A stretch of DNA of 33,563 nt from SIG701 sp045123975 (GCA_045123975.1 JBGVKV010000094.1:1-33563), one strand, 5' to 3'; shown: positions 22,484 through 30,703, numbered from the stretch's first letter. Notes: a model not told the origin generated them from the letters alone. Translations and numbers: made by a program.

Positions 22484-24723
22484 AGACAACTGTGCAAAAG
22501 AACCGGCATCCGGGCCGTGTGTTCCTGGCCAAGAGCAAAAACCGCCCCTATCTGGCTTCCTGTCCCGTACATATCGTCAATGCGGAGTTCTTTCTGGATC
22601 TGAAGCTCCAGAAGAAAGTGATGAAGCTGCGGGTGCAGAACCGGGGCGACCGGGCAGTGGCCGGTATGACGATTTATGCCCGCTATTTGGATCGGGACGG
22701 CAACGTGATCGGTGCGGATAACGGCTACATCGTTCTGAATTTTACCAATATCTACTGCGCACCCCACGAAACGACTTTGGGATCCAAAACCGTGGTCCTG
22801 CCTTACCAGGATATCAGCGGTATTGAGGCCTACGTGGGCTCTCTCACCTACGACTCGGGCAAAAAGGAGGATTTCTCCCCGGAGGATTATTCTCTGATGC
22901 CCTCCCAGGATATGCTGGAAAACCATATGGACGAAAAGTCCTTTGCTCTCCTTCGCCGCCGCTTTGGCAAGCGGTGCGTATTCGTTCCCCATATGGGAAG
23001 GGATTCCGCCTGGCTTTGCAGCTGCGGTGCGGTTTGCGGCGAGGAGGTGTGTTCCTCCTGCGGAATGAAGAAAAAGCACGCCTTCGCTCTCTCGCATACC
23101 AAGACCGTGCCGATCCTTCTCCGTCAGCTGCGGCTGCAGTACGGTGCTTTGCGTGCCGTTCCTTACGTGATTGCCGCAGGTCTGCTCGTGGGCGGTTTGG
23201 TTGTGCTCAGCCGCTATGCGGACCGGTATACGGAAGAGATTCTGCCGGAGCAGCGCTTGCGCATTACGAGAAAATATATTGAGGACAAACGGTTCAATGA
23301 AGCCCTCGGCTATTCCGTAACGAAAAATCAGTCTCTGCTTTACGAGGAGATTGTGGATGCCGCTGTGGCTTACTATTGCGAGATCGGCGATTTCGAGAAT
23401 GCGGTGTCCTACGAAAAGTGTCGGGAATATCCCGCGTATGAGGCGATCTATGCTGCCGCCGCCCGTCGGTATTTGAACGACGGCGATTGGAGTGCAACGG
23501 AATATGCCCTCGGTACGGCAGATGCGGATTTGCGGGACCGGGTTCTTTGGAAAATGGCAGAGACCAAATGGAACGCACAGGAATACGATGCTGCCTGCGC
23601 CCTGGCATTGAAGATATCCGGCGAGGATGGCGTCGCTTATGCGGATTCCATTTTGTATAAGACGATTGCCTATTATCTGGAGCGATCCGACCACGAGCGG
23701 GCGGTAGCCTACATCGGCTATCTTTACGACAAGAGCAAGGTGGGTGAGGTCTGCCAGGGTATTGAGGCGGAGCTGCTCGATAAGGGTCAGTACGAGAATG
23801 CCTTTGCCGTGGCCAGCATCACGGGGGATACCGGCGTGTTCGAGGCGGCGTATTCCAAGGCCACCTCTGTCATGGTGCGCCGTTACTACGATAAATTCTT
23901 CCCCTATATGAGCGCGGAGGAAAAAATGAAGTTCCTGGCTACGCCCCTGGCTGCCGGGGACAGAGTGGTGGCCATCACCTCCCAGAATAAGGCCATCGAT
24001 TCGTATCTGGGTGAATTGTGCGGCAATGCCATTTCCGTAGCCTGCGGCGGGGAATACGTGCTCGTTCTGCAAAGCGACGGCACCGTCCGTGTCTTTGGCG
24101 ATAATACCTACGGACAGGGAAATTGCGACGGCATCAGCAGTGTCATATCCATTGCCGCCGGTGAGAATCATTCTTTGATTCTCCTGGCGGACGGAACCGT
24201 TCGTGCCTACGGCGATAATTCCGCCGGCCAGTGCGACGTGTCTTCCTGGCGCAACGTGATCGCCATTGCGGCGGGTGACCGCCATTCCGTGGCTCTTACC
24301 ACGGAGGGAAAGGTGCTTGCCTGCGGCTCCAATGAATCCGGTCAGTGTGCCGTGACGGACTACACCGACGTGGTGGAAATTGCGGCCGGGGATTACGCGA
24401 CCGCTCTTGTGTTCCGCGACGGTAACGTTGCCGTGGCGGGAAATCTGGCTCTGGATGCGCTTGCCTGCCGTGAGTGGAGTGACATCGTCCACGTCAGCGT
24501 GTCAAATGGCCATCTGCTGGCGCAGAACGGTGTGGGCCGTGTAATGTTTGCCGGCTCGGCCGAGTGGGAAAAAGCGTCTCATGTGGACGGATGGGTACGG
24601 GTACGGTATATCGCCTGCGGCGAGCGTGCCTCTTATGCCATCGATGCTAACGGACGTATATTAAGCTGTGGGGAAGATGTTCCGGATCTGAGCGGCAGCG
24701 GATGGGAGTCTTTGAAGAGATGA
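22480..24723 (+). CDS. Zinc-ribbon, membrane-anchored protein with RCC1 repeats
   Basis: This 747-residue protein has an unusual order of parts: a beta-rich N-terminal domain (about 35-125), a zinc-ribbon-like knuckle (Cys180, 182, 186, 191, 194), and one membrane helix (about 225-244). An alpha-helical repeat region of TPR-like pairs follows (about 255-510). An RCC1-type beta-propeller forms the end (about 530-745), with repeats of form SDGTVRVFGDNTYGQ / ADGTVRAYGDNSAGQ / TEGKVLACGSNESGQ and IAAGENHSL between. The helix puts the propeller outside and the zinc knuckle inside, or the reverse; the sequence does not settle it. ATGA overlap with the VanX-like gene shows tight coupling. No enzymatic site is visible; a scaffold or sensor role is a guess. 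Confidence 0.8.
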   Translation: MKTTVQKNRHPGRVFLAKSKNRPYLASCPVHIVNAEFFLDLKLQKKVMKLRVQNRGDRAVAGMTIYARYLDRDGNVIGADNGYIVLNFTNIYCAPHETTLGSKTVVLPYQDISGIEAYVGSLTYDSGKKEDFSPEDYSLMPSQDMLENHMDEKSFALLRRRFGKRCVFVPHMGRDSAWLCSCGAVCGEEVCSSCGMKKKHAFALSHTKTVPILLRQLRLQYGALRAVPYVIAAGLLVGGLVVLSRYADRYTEEILPEQRLRITRKYIEDKRFNEALGYSVTKNQSLLYEEIVDAAVAYYCEIGDFENAVSYEKCREYPAYEAIYAAAARRYLNDGDWSATEYALGTADADLRDRVLWKMAETKWNAQEYDAACALALKISGEDGVAYADSILYKTIAYYLERSDHERAVAYIGYLYDKSKVGEVCQGIEAELLDKGQYENAFAVASITGDTGVFEAAYSKATSVMVRRYYDKFFPYMSAEEKMKFLATPLAAGDRVVAITSQNKAIDSYLGELCGNAISVACGGEYVLVLQSDGTVRVFGDNTYGQGNCDGISSVISIAAGENHSLILLADGTVRAYGDNSAGQCDVSSWRNVIAIAAGDRHSVALTTEGKVLACGSNESGQCAVTDYTDVVEIAAGDYATALVFRDGNVAVAGNLALDALACREWSDIVHVSVSNGHLLAQNGVGRVMFAGSAEWEKASHVDGWVRVRYIACGERASYAIDANGRILSCGEDVPDLSGSGWESLKR

Positions 24724-26381
24724 CGTCAATTGCCGATATGAAGACAGCCGTGAAGCGTCCTTTGCGGATCGCCCTGGCGGCTTGCGGAATTTTACTGTTG
24801 CTTTTTCTTGCAGCGGGCGTTATAATACTCTCGTGCGGAGTCCGTCCTCTTTCTGCGGAGGCGGGGGACGCGATGCCCCGGGAAAAGGATTTTTTGCGTG
24901 TTCCCGCGTGGCTTCTGGCTTGTGAGACGGATCTTAGTGACGACGCGCTGCGCATGGTGGGTGAGCACTCCGTGGAGTTCTCCTTTTTGGGAATCCCGTT
25001 GCGGACCACACTGACCGTGGTGGATACCAGGCCGCCCCGTTTTACCGTGAAGGATCATGGTATCCGATTGGGCGATGCGGTGTCCTGTGAGGATTTTGTC
25101 ACCGATCTCGAGGAGTACTCCGCGTATACGGCGGAGCTGCTTTTGCCGGAGAGTACGGATGCTCCCGGTGAATATCCCGTTACGGTCCGCCTGACAGATG
25201 CGGCGGGAAACCGGACGGAGCAAAGTGCTTCCTTGTTTGTTTTCGATCTGCCGCAAAGTCTTTTGCTGGAGGCAGGCATGGATGCGCGTGTATACGCGAA
25301 ACAGCTGCAAAGAGTGGTGCCCGGCGCTACCTTTGCTGAGGAAGTGGAAGCATCCCTTGTGGGGAAGATTCAGACGGACGTCCTTCTGGACGGCTTCCGG
25401 ATCCCGATCCTTTTGGACGTGCGAGATACACAGCCCCCGTCTGCGATTGCCTATGCATATGAATTCAAGATTCCCGCTGACGCGGAGGAAGAACCTCTGC
25501 CGACGGATTTCCTGGCGGAAATTTCCGATGCCTCGGAAATAAGCGTTTCCTACGAGGGAGTGCCCGATTTCCGCACGCCCGGCACGAGAGATCTGGTGCT
25601 GGTTTTGCGGGATGCCTGGGATAACGTATCCCGGATCGAGTGCCGTCTGACCGTCACCGACGGGGAAGACAGCGATCCCTCCGAGGAGAGCGGTCTTCCG
25701 GTGATAACCGGTGTGAAAAAGCTCACGGTGAACGTGGGTATGTGGATTTCCTACACCACCGGCGTGAGTGCCAAAGACGCAGACGGAAACCCTCTTACCG
25801 TGAAGGTGGACTCTTCTGCGGTCAAACGGAACAAGCCCGGCGAGTACCGCGTTACCTATACCGCTACGGATAAAGAGGGAAGAGTGGCTACCGTCCGCAC
25901 AACGGTTACCGTGTGCGAGATCACGGATGAAATCCTTAAGCCTTACGTGGATAAGGTCCTCGGCAAGATCCTGCGGGAGGGTATGACCCAGCGGGAACAG
26001 GCCCGGGCCATCTACGACTGGATGGTTTCCAACGTGTCCTATACCGCGTATACGTACAAGGATCACTTCAGACGGGCGGCCTATTCCGGATTTGTAAACG
26101 GTCGTGGCGACTGCTACGTCTATTATGCCATGTCCCGTGCGCTGCTGGAGGGTGCCGGTATTGAGAATATGGAAATCTGCCGCGACAATCCGGCCAAGCC
26201 CCATTACTGGAATTTGGTAAACTGCGGGGACGGATGGTATCACTTCGATACCTGTCCCCATTATAAAAACTATCCCCTGGAAGCCTTCATGCTGACCGAT
26301 CGGGAAGTAGAGGAGTATTCCAAAAACTGTGTGGCGGATTATTACAGCTTTGATAAATCGCTGTATCCTGCCACCCCCTAA
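24720..26381 (+). CDS. Membrane-anchored transglutaminase-like protein
   Basis: This 553-residue protein has one N-terminal membrane helix (about residues 15-40). Long beta-rich, Ig-like modules follow (about 45-390; VTVRLTDAAGN and VTYTATDKEGRVATVRTTVTV close two of them). A C-terminal transglutaminase-like domain shows the full triad: Cys465 in GRGDCYVYY, His495 in PHYWNLV and Asp510 in YHFDTCP. Such proteins act outside the cell as peptidases or cross-linking enzymes. The ATG at 24720 overlaps the previous stop as ATGA, like its neighbours; an in-frame ATG at 24702 is possible but has no better ribosome site. Fifth gene of the envelope operon. Confidence 0.86.
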   Translation: MTSIADMKTAVKRPLRIALAACGILLLLFLAAGVIILSCGVRPLSAEAGDAMPREKDFLRVPAWLLACETDLSDDALRMVGEHSVEFSFLGIPLRTTLTVVDTRPPRFTVKDHGIRLGDAVSCEDFVTDLEEYSAYTAELLLPESTDAPGEYPVTVRLTDAAGNRTEQSASLFVFDLPQSLLLEAGMDARVYAKQLQRVVPGATFAEEVEASLVGKIQTDVLLDGFRIPILLDVRDTQPPSAIAYAYEFKIPADAEEEPLPTDFLAEISDASEISVSYEGVPDFRTPGTRDLVLVLRDAWDNVSRIECRLTVTDGEDSDPSEESGLPVITGVKKLTVNVGMWISYTTGVSAKDADGNPLTVKVDSSAVKRNKPGEYRVTYTATDKEGRVATVRTTVTVCEITDEILKPYVDKVLGKILREGMTQREQARAIYDWMVSNVSYTAYTYKDHFRRAAYSGFVNGRGDCYVYYAMSRALLEGAGIENMEICRDNPAKPHYWNLVNCGDGWYHFDTCPHYKNYPLEAFMLTDREVEEYSKNCVADYYSFDKSLYPATP

Positions 26382-26405
26382 TCTGCCAATCAGAGAGGAA
26401 CCGTT

Positions 26406-26930
26406 ATGAAGAAAATTGCCGTTTTGCTTCTTTTGTGCGCCCTGGCCTTTGGGGGCTGCACCCCCGCCGAAAAGCCGAATACAGGCGACGATACCAAGCC
26501 TCCCGTATCCGATACCGGGACTCCTGCCGAATCCGAGCAGGCGTTTTCCCTCACGTACAGGGACGTGCAGCTGACCCCCGGCGTTCATCTGGATGTGGTG
26601 GCCGCCTTGGGCGAGCCGATGGATCGGGCGGAGGCGCCCAGCTGCTTGCACGACGGCAACGATACCGTGTATTTCTATGAGGATGCGGAGATCGTTACCT
26701 CTCCCTCGGCGCAGGGTGAGTTCGTGGTATCCGTAACCCTTCTTTCTCCGGCATTGGCCACGGAGGAGGGCATTACCCTCGGTGCGAATATCCGTGACGC
26801 CATCACCGCTCTCGGTGAGGCGGAGGAGGCCTTCGGCCGGTATCTGTTCACCCGTGGGAATACTACCCTCACCATGATGACGGACGACGCCGGCATCATC
26901 GTGTCCATCTCCTACGCCTTGGCGGAGTGA
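26406..26930 (+). CDS. Predicted small lipoprotein
   Basis: This 174-residue protein has a clear lipoprotein signal (MKK, hydrophobic core, lipobox AFGGC, lipid Cys about residue 18) and a Pro/Thr/Asp-rich linker to about residue 45. The rest is a compact domain of beta strands (LTYRDVQLTPGVHLDVVAALGEP; ITLGANIRDAITALGEA; TTLTMMTDDAGIIVSISYAL). The two 'V-ALGEP/ITALGEA' segments suggest an internal duplication of a BLIP/SmpA-like fold, but similarity is weak. GAGAGGAAC lies before the ATG. It is the last gene of the MBOAT operon. Confidence 0.78.
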   Translation: MKKIAVLLLLCALAFGGCTPAEKPNTGDDTKPPVSDTGTPAESEQAFSLTYRDVQLTPGVHLDVVAALGEPMDRAEAPSCLHDGNDTVYFYEDAEIVTSPSAQGEFVVSVTLLSPALATEEGITLGANIRDAITALGEAEEAFGRYLFTRGNTTLTMMTDDAGIIVSISYALAE

Positions 26931-26942
26931 AATATGCAATAC

Positions 26943-26978
26943 AAATCGGCAGAGATGTAGTCTCCCTGCCGATTTTGT
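26943..26978 (+). terminator. Terminator of the MBOAT envelope operon
   Basis: AAATCGGCAG pairs with CTGCCGATTT, with extra AGA/TCT pairing in the loop, followed by TTTGTG. It comes 13 bases after the lipoprotein stop. Confidence 0.7.
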
Positions 26979-26999
26979 GTTATAATGATGGTGAGGACA

Positions 27000-27527
27000 A
27001 TGAATAATGAATTGCCGAAAAGAAAAAGCATTCGGCTAAAAAACTACGACTATAGTTTGCCGGGGGCATATTTTGTTACGGTATGTACAGCAAACAGGAA
27101 AAACTATCTTTGGAATGACGAATTGGATTTGCAAATATTCAGATGGGAATCCGTAGGGGCGAACTGTGTTCGCCCGCAAAACCTTCCGCTATCCAATGTT
27201 GGCCAGATTGTTGCCGAAGAATTGGAACGGTGGGACAAAACATACGAGCCGGTCTCTTTACATTCTTATGTGATTATGCCGAATCATCTGCACATAATCG
27301 TTGTGATATCGGCGGATGAAAACGGGCGACCACAGGTCGCCCCTACGTTGGATAGAATGGTCAAACAGTTCAAGGGAGCTGTTACCAAGAAGGTCGGAGA
27401 ACCAATTTGGCAAAAATCTTTTATTGAACATATCATTCGCGACAGAGAGGATTATGGAGCGAGACAAAAATATATCCGCGACAATCCAATTCGGTGGTAT
27501 TATGAAAGATTGAATGCAGGAGAATAA
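27000..27527 (+). CDS. REP-associated tyrosine transposase (RAYT)
   Basis: This 175-residue single-domain Y1 transposase of the IS200-like HUH type cuts single-stranded DNA at hairpins. It begins RKSIRLKNYDYSLPGAYFVTVCTANR (typical RAYT start). MPNHLHIIVVI holds the HUH pair, and the catalytic-Tyr helix lies near DYGARQKYIRDNPIRWYY. The ATG at 27000 has GTGAGGACA before it and a TATAAT at 26981-26986; upstream ATGs in frame have no ribosome site. Two REP palindromes lie inside the frame (27153-27177 and 27323-27346) and are translated as VGANCVRPQ and NGRPQVAPT. RAYTs are usually single copy and not flanked by inverted repeats; none were seen here. Confidence 0.92.
   Translation: MNNELPKRKSIRLKNYDYSLPGAYFVTVCTANRKNYLWNDELDLQIFRWESVGANCVRPQNLPLSNVGQIVAEELERWDKTYEPVSLHSYVIMPNHLHIIVVISADENGRPQVAPTLDRMVKQFKGAVTKKVGEPIWQKSFIEHIIRDREDYGARQKYIRDNPIRWYYERLNAGE
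27153..27177 (+). repeat. REP palindrome 1, inside the RAYT gene
   Basis: It starts with GTAG, then has stem GGGCGAA, loop CTGTG, stem TTCGCCC and a final GC. A 5' GTAG before a short hairpin is the known recognition layout of REP elements. Confidence 0.8.
27323..27346 (-). repeat. REP palindrome 2, inverse orientation, inside the RAYT gene
   Basis: On the minus strand it starts with GTAG and has stem GGGCGACC, loop TGT and stem GGTCGCCC, ending in CG. It is the same element as palindrome 1 with compensating changes in the stem. Confidence 0.8.
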
Positions 27528-27534
27528 TTGAAAA

Positions 27535-28032
27535 ATGGGAGAATTATATTTGGCTGGCTACACAGTCGAGCCGATAACACTAAGTAATCTGAGCAAATAC
27601 GAAGATGTATTCTATTGCAACCATGACTACTATATGATAACAGATGGACGTCCTGCCACACGGCAAGACTGTATTGATACGGTGGAGTATAGTATGGATG
27701 AAATTCCCCAAGACAACATCCTTAACATAGGCTTTTCTCATGAGGGAAATGCGGTTGCATGCCTCTTTGTAATCAAAGGGTATCCTAGGGAGGATATTTT
27801 GTATATTGGACTTTTTCTTGTTCATAACAACTATAAGCGAAAGTCTATCGGATCCCAATGTATTCAGGCGTTAATCCGTTCCCTCAAGGGGACAAACATA
27901 AAGTACGTTCGCCTATCCGTTCAGGATAACAATACCAGTGGTCTGCCTTTTTGGAAACATATGGGATTTTCAGTTATAGAGAAAACACATTGCGGAGATT
28001 TCTATAATCTAACAATGGAATATGCGCTGTAA
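27535..28032 (+). CDS. GNAT family N-acetyltransferase
   Basis: This 165-residue protein has the GNAT fold pattern: strand IGLFLVHNNYKRKSIGSQCIQALIRSL (motif A, with acetyl-CoA loop K-R-K-S-I-G-S at about 101-107), then YVRLSVQDNNTSGLPFWKHMGFSVI (motif B) and a closing strand. It transfers an acetyl group from acetyl-CoA to an amine on an unknown substrate. It starts seven bases after the RAYT stop, and its likely ribosome site GGAG sits within the end of that gene at a long spacing (12 bases), so expression may depend on readthrough. Base use is AT-rich like the RAYT gene. Confidence 0.8.
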   Translation: MGELYLAGYTVEPITLSNLSKYEDVFYCNHDYYMITDGRPATRQDCIDTVEYSMDEIPQDNILNIGFSHEGNAVACLFVIKGYPREDILYIGLFLVHNNYKRKSIGSQCIQALIRSLKGTNIKYVRLSVQDNNTSGLPFWKHMGFSVIEKTHCGDFYNLTMEYAL

Positions 28033-28039
28033 TAAAACA

Positions 28040-28072
28040 CCCCTATAGATTGGTTGTTTCAATCTATAGGGG
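28040..28072. terminator. Terminator hairpin between GNAT and RHH genes
   Basis: A 13-bp perfect stem CCCCTATAGATTG/CAATCTATAGGGG has a 7-base loop. On the minus strand it is followed by TGTTTTATT, so it fits best as terminator of the RHH gene, and may serve both. Confidence 0.7.
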
Positions 28073-28097
28073 TATCAGCTCTATGGGTACCAGCCCT

Positions 28098-28295
28098 TTA
28101 TCCATTTTCCTTCTCGGGGATCACCGCCTTGGCGGGATCGATCTTTCCGTGGCACCGCTCAAAATAAGCGATGTTGGTGCGGATCAGATGGAGCATCTGA
28201 TTGTTCAGGGAACGGCCCTCCTTCTCGGATGCGATCAGCAGCTTCCGGTACAATTCCTCGTCGATGCGGACTTCAAAGGTGATTTTATTTTTCAT
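28098..28295 (-). CDS. Ribbon-helix-helix (Arc-like) small protein
   Basis: This 65-residue protein has the Arc/MetJ-type pattern: strand KITFEVRIDEELYRKLLIASEKEGRSLNNQMLHLIRTNI, i.e. a short strand, helix A and helix B with S-L-N-N-Q at the turn. It probably binds DNA as a dimer. The C-terminal 20 residues (CHGKIDPAKAVIPEKENG) are extra. GGGAGAGAT lies before the ATG. No toxin partner is adjacent, so a toxin-antitoxin role is not supported. It is divergent from comM. Confidence 0.8.
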   Translation of the reverse strand: MKNKITFEVRIDEELYRKLLIASEKEGRSLNNQMLHLIRTNIAYFERCHGKIDPAKAVIPEKENG

Positions 28296-28344
28296 TATAT
28301 CTCTCCCACGCGTGATGTTTTTCTTATATTATACGCATTCCCTG

Positions 28345-28373
28345 TTGTCATTTGTTGAATATTGTGTTAAAAT
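28345..28373 (+). promoter_or_regulatory. Promoter of the comM-like gene
   Basis: TTGTCA and TAAAAT are 17 bases apart, 34 bases before the ATG at 28407. Confidence 0.6.
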
Positions 28374-28406
28374 TTCCCTATAGAAATCCCGTTATCAGGA
28401 GGAGCT

Positions 28407-29930
28407 ATGCTTTCCGTTACCTATACCGCCGCCCTCAGCGGCCTGGAAGGATATATCGTCACCGTGGAGTGCAGCGGACAGAGAAATCTGCCGGATCTGG
28501 ATATCGTAGGTCTGCCGGATATGGCGGTCCGTGAAGCCCGCCAGCGGGTGAAGGCCGCCGCGGAAAGCTGCGGCATCCCCTTTCCCGATATGGAACTGGT
28601 GGTGAATTTGGCTCCCGCCAACCGCCGCAAGGAGGGCTCCGCCTTCGATGTGGCCATGCTGACCGCCATTCTCCAGTGCGGCGGCATCATCCCCCGGGAT
28701 ATATCTATGGAGAATTATTGCTTCATCGGCGAGTTGTCCCTGTCCGGCCACGTGCGTGAGGTCTGCGGCGTCCTCAATATGACGCTGTCCGCCTACGAGG
28801 CGGGAAAGCGGGAGATCTTCGTGCCCGTGGGCAACGTGGCGGAAGCCGCTGCCGTGGAGGGAATGACCGTGTACGGCGTGCCCAGCATCGGCGCGCTCAT
28901 CGATCATTTGACGGGCAGAGAAAAGCTGACACCCGTGATCCCCCAGGCGGTGGATCTGAATGCCATTCCCGAATCCCTGGATTTTTGCGACGTGAAGGGA
29001 CAGAAGCGCGTCAAGCGGGCGTTGGAGATCGCCGCGGCCGGCAATCATAACATTCTGATGATCGGCGCCCCGGGCTCGGGTAAATCCATGCTGGCGAAAC
29101 GGATGCCCTCCATTTTGCCGCCCCTGACCTTCCCCGAGGCGGTGGAAACCACAAAGATCCATTCCGTGGCGGGTATGCTGGGCGACGGCGGTCTGGTGAC
29201 CACCCGCCCCTTCCGCGCACCCCATCATACCATGAGCGCCGCGTCCCTGGTGGGCGGCGGCAAGATCCCCGAGCCGGGCGAGATTGCTTTGGCGTCCGGC
29301 GGAATATTGTTCCTCGATGAGCTGCCCGAGTTCTCCCGTACGGTGACGGAGAGCCTCCGTCAGCCCCTGGAGGACGGACAGGTGACCATCACCCGGGCTG
29401 CGGGACGGTTTACCTTCCCCTGTCACATTATGCTGGTGTGCGCCATGAATCCCTGCCCCTGCGGCTATTACGGAAGCGACGTACGGCAGTGCACCTGCAA
29501 GAAGGATGCCATCTCGAAATATCTGGCCAAGATATCCGGTCCCCTCTTGGACCGAATCGATATGCACGTGGAAGTGCCTTCTTTGTCCTTTGATGAGATG
29601 AGCCGCACGGAGAAGGAGGAACCCTCCGCCGCGATCCGGGAGAGGGTAGTGCGGGCCAGAGAATTTGCCGCACGCCGTTTTGCGGACGGAAATGCGGTGC
29701 CCAACGGTATGCTGACGCCGGCACAGATCCAACAAATGTGCATCCCCGACGAGGCGGGAAAGGCGATCCTCCGCCGGGCCATGGATAAGATGGGACTGTC
29801 CGCCCGGGGCTACGATCGGATTTTGCGGGTGTCCCGCACCATTGCGGATCTGGCAGGCAGTGAAGCCATCACCGCCGCCCACGTGGCGGAGGCGGTACAG
29901 CTCCGCGCCCTGGATCGGAAATACTGGTGA
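28407..29930 (+). CDS. comM: YifB/ComM family Mg-chelatase-like AAA+ ATPase
   Basis: This 507-residue full-length family member has an N-terminal Lon-S5-like domain (about 1-175; GLEGYIVTVECSGQRNLPDLDIVGLPD; VVNLAPANRRKEGSAFDVAML). The AAA+ core has Walker A GAPGSGKS (about 220-227), FRAPHHTMSAASLVGGG, Walker B GGILFLDELPEF, and AMNPCPCGYYG..QCTC, which holds a Cys cluster, then arginine-finger RIDMHVEVP. The C-terminal helical domain ends RALDRKYW. ComM is a hexameric helicase that drives branch migration during natural transformation in Gram-negatives; in Clostridia the role is less clear. AGGAGGAGCT is the ribosome site. Confidence 0.94.
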   Translation: MLSVTYTAALSGLEGYIVTVECSGQRNLPDLDIVGLPDMAVREARQRVKAAAESCGIPFPDMELVVNLAPANRRKEGSAFDVAMLTAILQCGGIIPRDISMENYCFIGELSLSGHVREVCGVLNMTLSAYEAGKREIFVPVGNVAEAAAVEGMTVYGVPSIGALIDHLTGREKLTPVIPQAVDLNAIPESLDFCDVKGQKRVKRALEIAAAGNHNILMIGAPGSGKSMLAKRMPSILPPLTFPEAVETTKIHSVAGMLGDGGLVTTRPFRAPHHTMSAASLVGGGKIPEPGEIALASGGILFLDELPEFSRTVTESLRQPLEDGQVTITRAAGRFTFPCHIMLVCAMNPCPCGYYGSDVRQCTCKKDAISKYLAKISGPLLDRIDMHVEVPSLSFDEMSRTEKEEPSAAIRERVVRAREFAARRFADGNAVPNGMLTPAQIQQMCIPDEAGKAILRRAMDKMGLSARGYDRILRVSRTIADLAGSEAITAAHVAEAVQLRALDRKYW

Positions 29931-29943
29931 AAAGGAGAACCAT

Positions 29944-30672
29944 ATGTTTGCGAAAGTAATAACAGAGGATAATCGTGGATACTACTCCACAGTGTTTGGG
30001 AGTTTTGGGGATGGTTGGTACCGGTTTCTGATTACATACGACGATGCCAAAGACTGCTTTGACGCGGTGTATATGTACCGTACAGAGCCCCACATTACAC
30101 GCAAGGTGTTCGTCCTTGACTGTGACGAATCCGAATGGAAAACCAGTGATGCCGTGTATCTGGAGGGGGGACTGTCCGATAAAGATGCCAAAGGCTATCC
30201 ATGGCTGTTAGATAACCCGGAGTTGGTGTCCAAGATCTTTCACGGTGAAGCAGTGGATGCATCCTATAAGGCCATCGCCAAGGAAATGAATGCTGCATTG
30301 AGTGTTGGAGGGTGGAATTATGTGGAGACCGATGAGGATATAGAGAACCTCATGAGTGCCGCTTGGGGGTTTCATGATGGAATTATTCAAGGTATTTCCT
30401 ATAAAACGGACACGTATGATACTTCCAGAGCAGAAGTGGTGTTCGGCGGGTGCTGGAACTGCACGGTGACTCTTGTATTTGAGGGAGACATTGTTGCACA
30501 TTATGCGCGAGTGGAGCAGTCGGATATTAACATCTTTGAGTCCACCCTGTTTTTTGAGAACGGATACGTGTATTGGGTTAATTGTGTAGTGAAGTCTACC
30601 GACGAAATCTCGGAAAACTGTATCTATTTCCGTGGAAGATCCCTGAAATGGAAGATTGAAACGGAAGAATAA
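29944..30672 (+). CDS. Unrecognised 242-residue soluble protein
   Basis: The ATG follows AAGGAGAACCAT, 13 bases after the comM stop; upstream in-frame codons belong to comM and are rejected. The product is acidic, rich in Tyr, Trp and Asp, with no signal peptide or membrane helix. The N-terminal half alternates strands (RFLITYDDAKDCFDAVYMYRTEPH). The second half has WGFHDGIIQGISYKTDTYDTSRAEVVFGGCWNCTVTLVFEGD. This 'HD then beta sheet' start is seen in several small families of unknown function and immunity-like proteins, but I cannot assign one. It may be co-transcribed with comM. More AT-rich than comM. Confidence 0.7.
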   Translation: MFAKVITEDNRGYYSTVFGSFGDGWYRFLITYDDAKDCFDAVYMYRTEPHITRKVFVLDCDESEWKTSDAVYLEGGLSDKDAKGYPWLLDNPELVSKIFHGEAVDASYKAIAKEMNAALSVGGWNYVETDEDIENLMSAAWGFHDGIIQGISYKTDTYDTSRAEVVFGGCWNCTVTLVFEGDIVAHYARVEQSDINIFESTLFFENGYVYWVNCVVKSTDEISENCIYFRGRSLKWKIETEE

Positions 30673-30675
30673 AAC

Positions 30676-30703
30676 AAAAGCACCTCGTAAGAGGTGCTTT
30701 TCT
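30676..30703. terminator. Bidirectional terminator
   Basis: AAAAGCACCTC-GTAA-GAGGTGCTTTT with T-runs both ways lies between the 242-residue protein gene and the convergent membrane gene. Confidence 0.85.

Noticed and set aside
22459..26939. Long minus-strand open frames opposite the RCC1 and transglutaminase-like genes
   Set aside because: These are antisense shadows without ribosome sites; the plus-strand proteins have recognisable domains.
26940..27540. Complete insertion sequence around the transposase
   Set aside because: No terminal repeats or target duplication were seen; the protein is a RAYT, which normally lacks IS ends.
28098..28295. Antitoxin of a toxin-antitoxin pair
   Set aside because: The ribbon-helix-helix protein has no small toxin gene beside it; its neighbours are GNAT (separated by a terminator, opposite strand) and comM.
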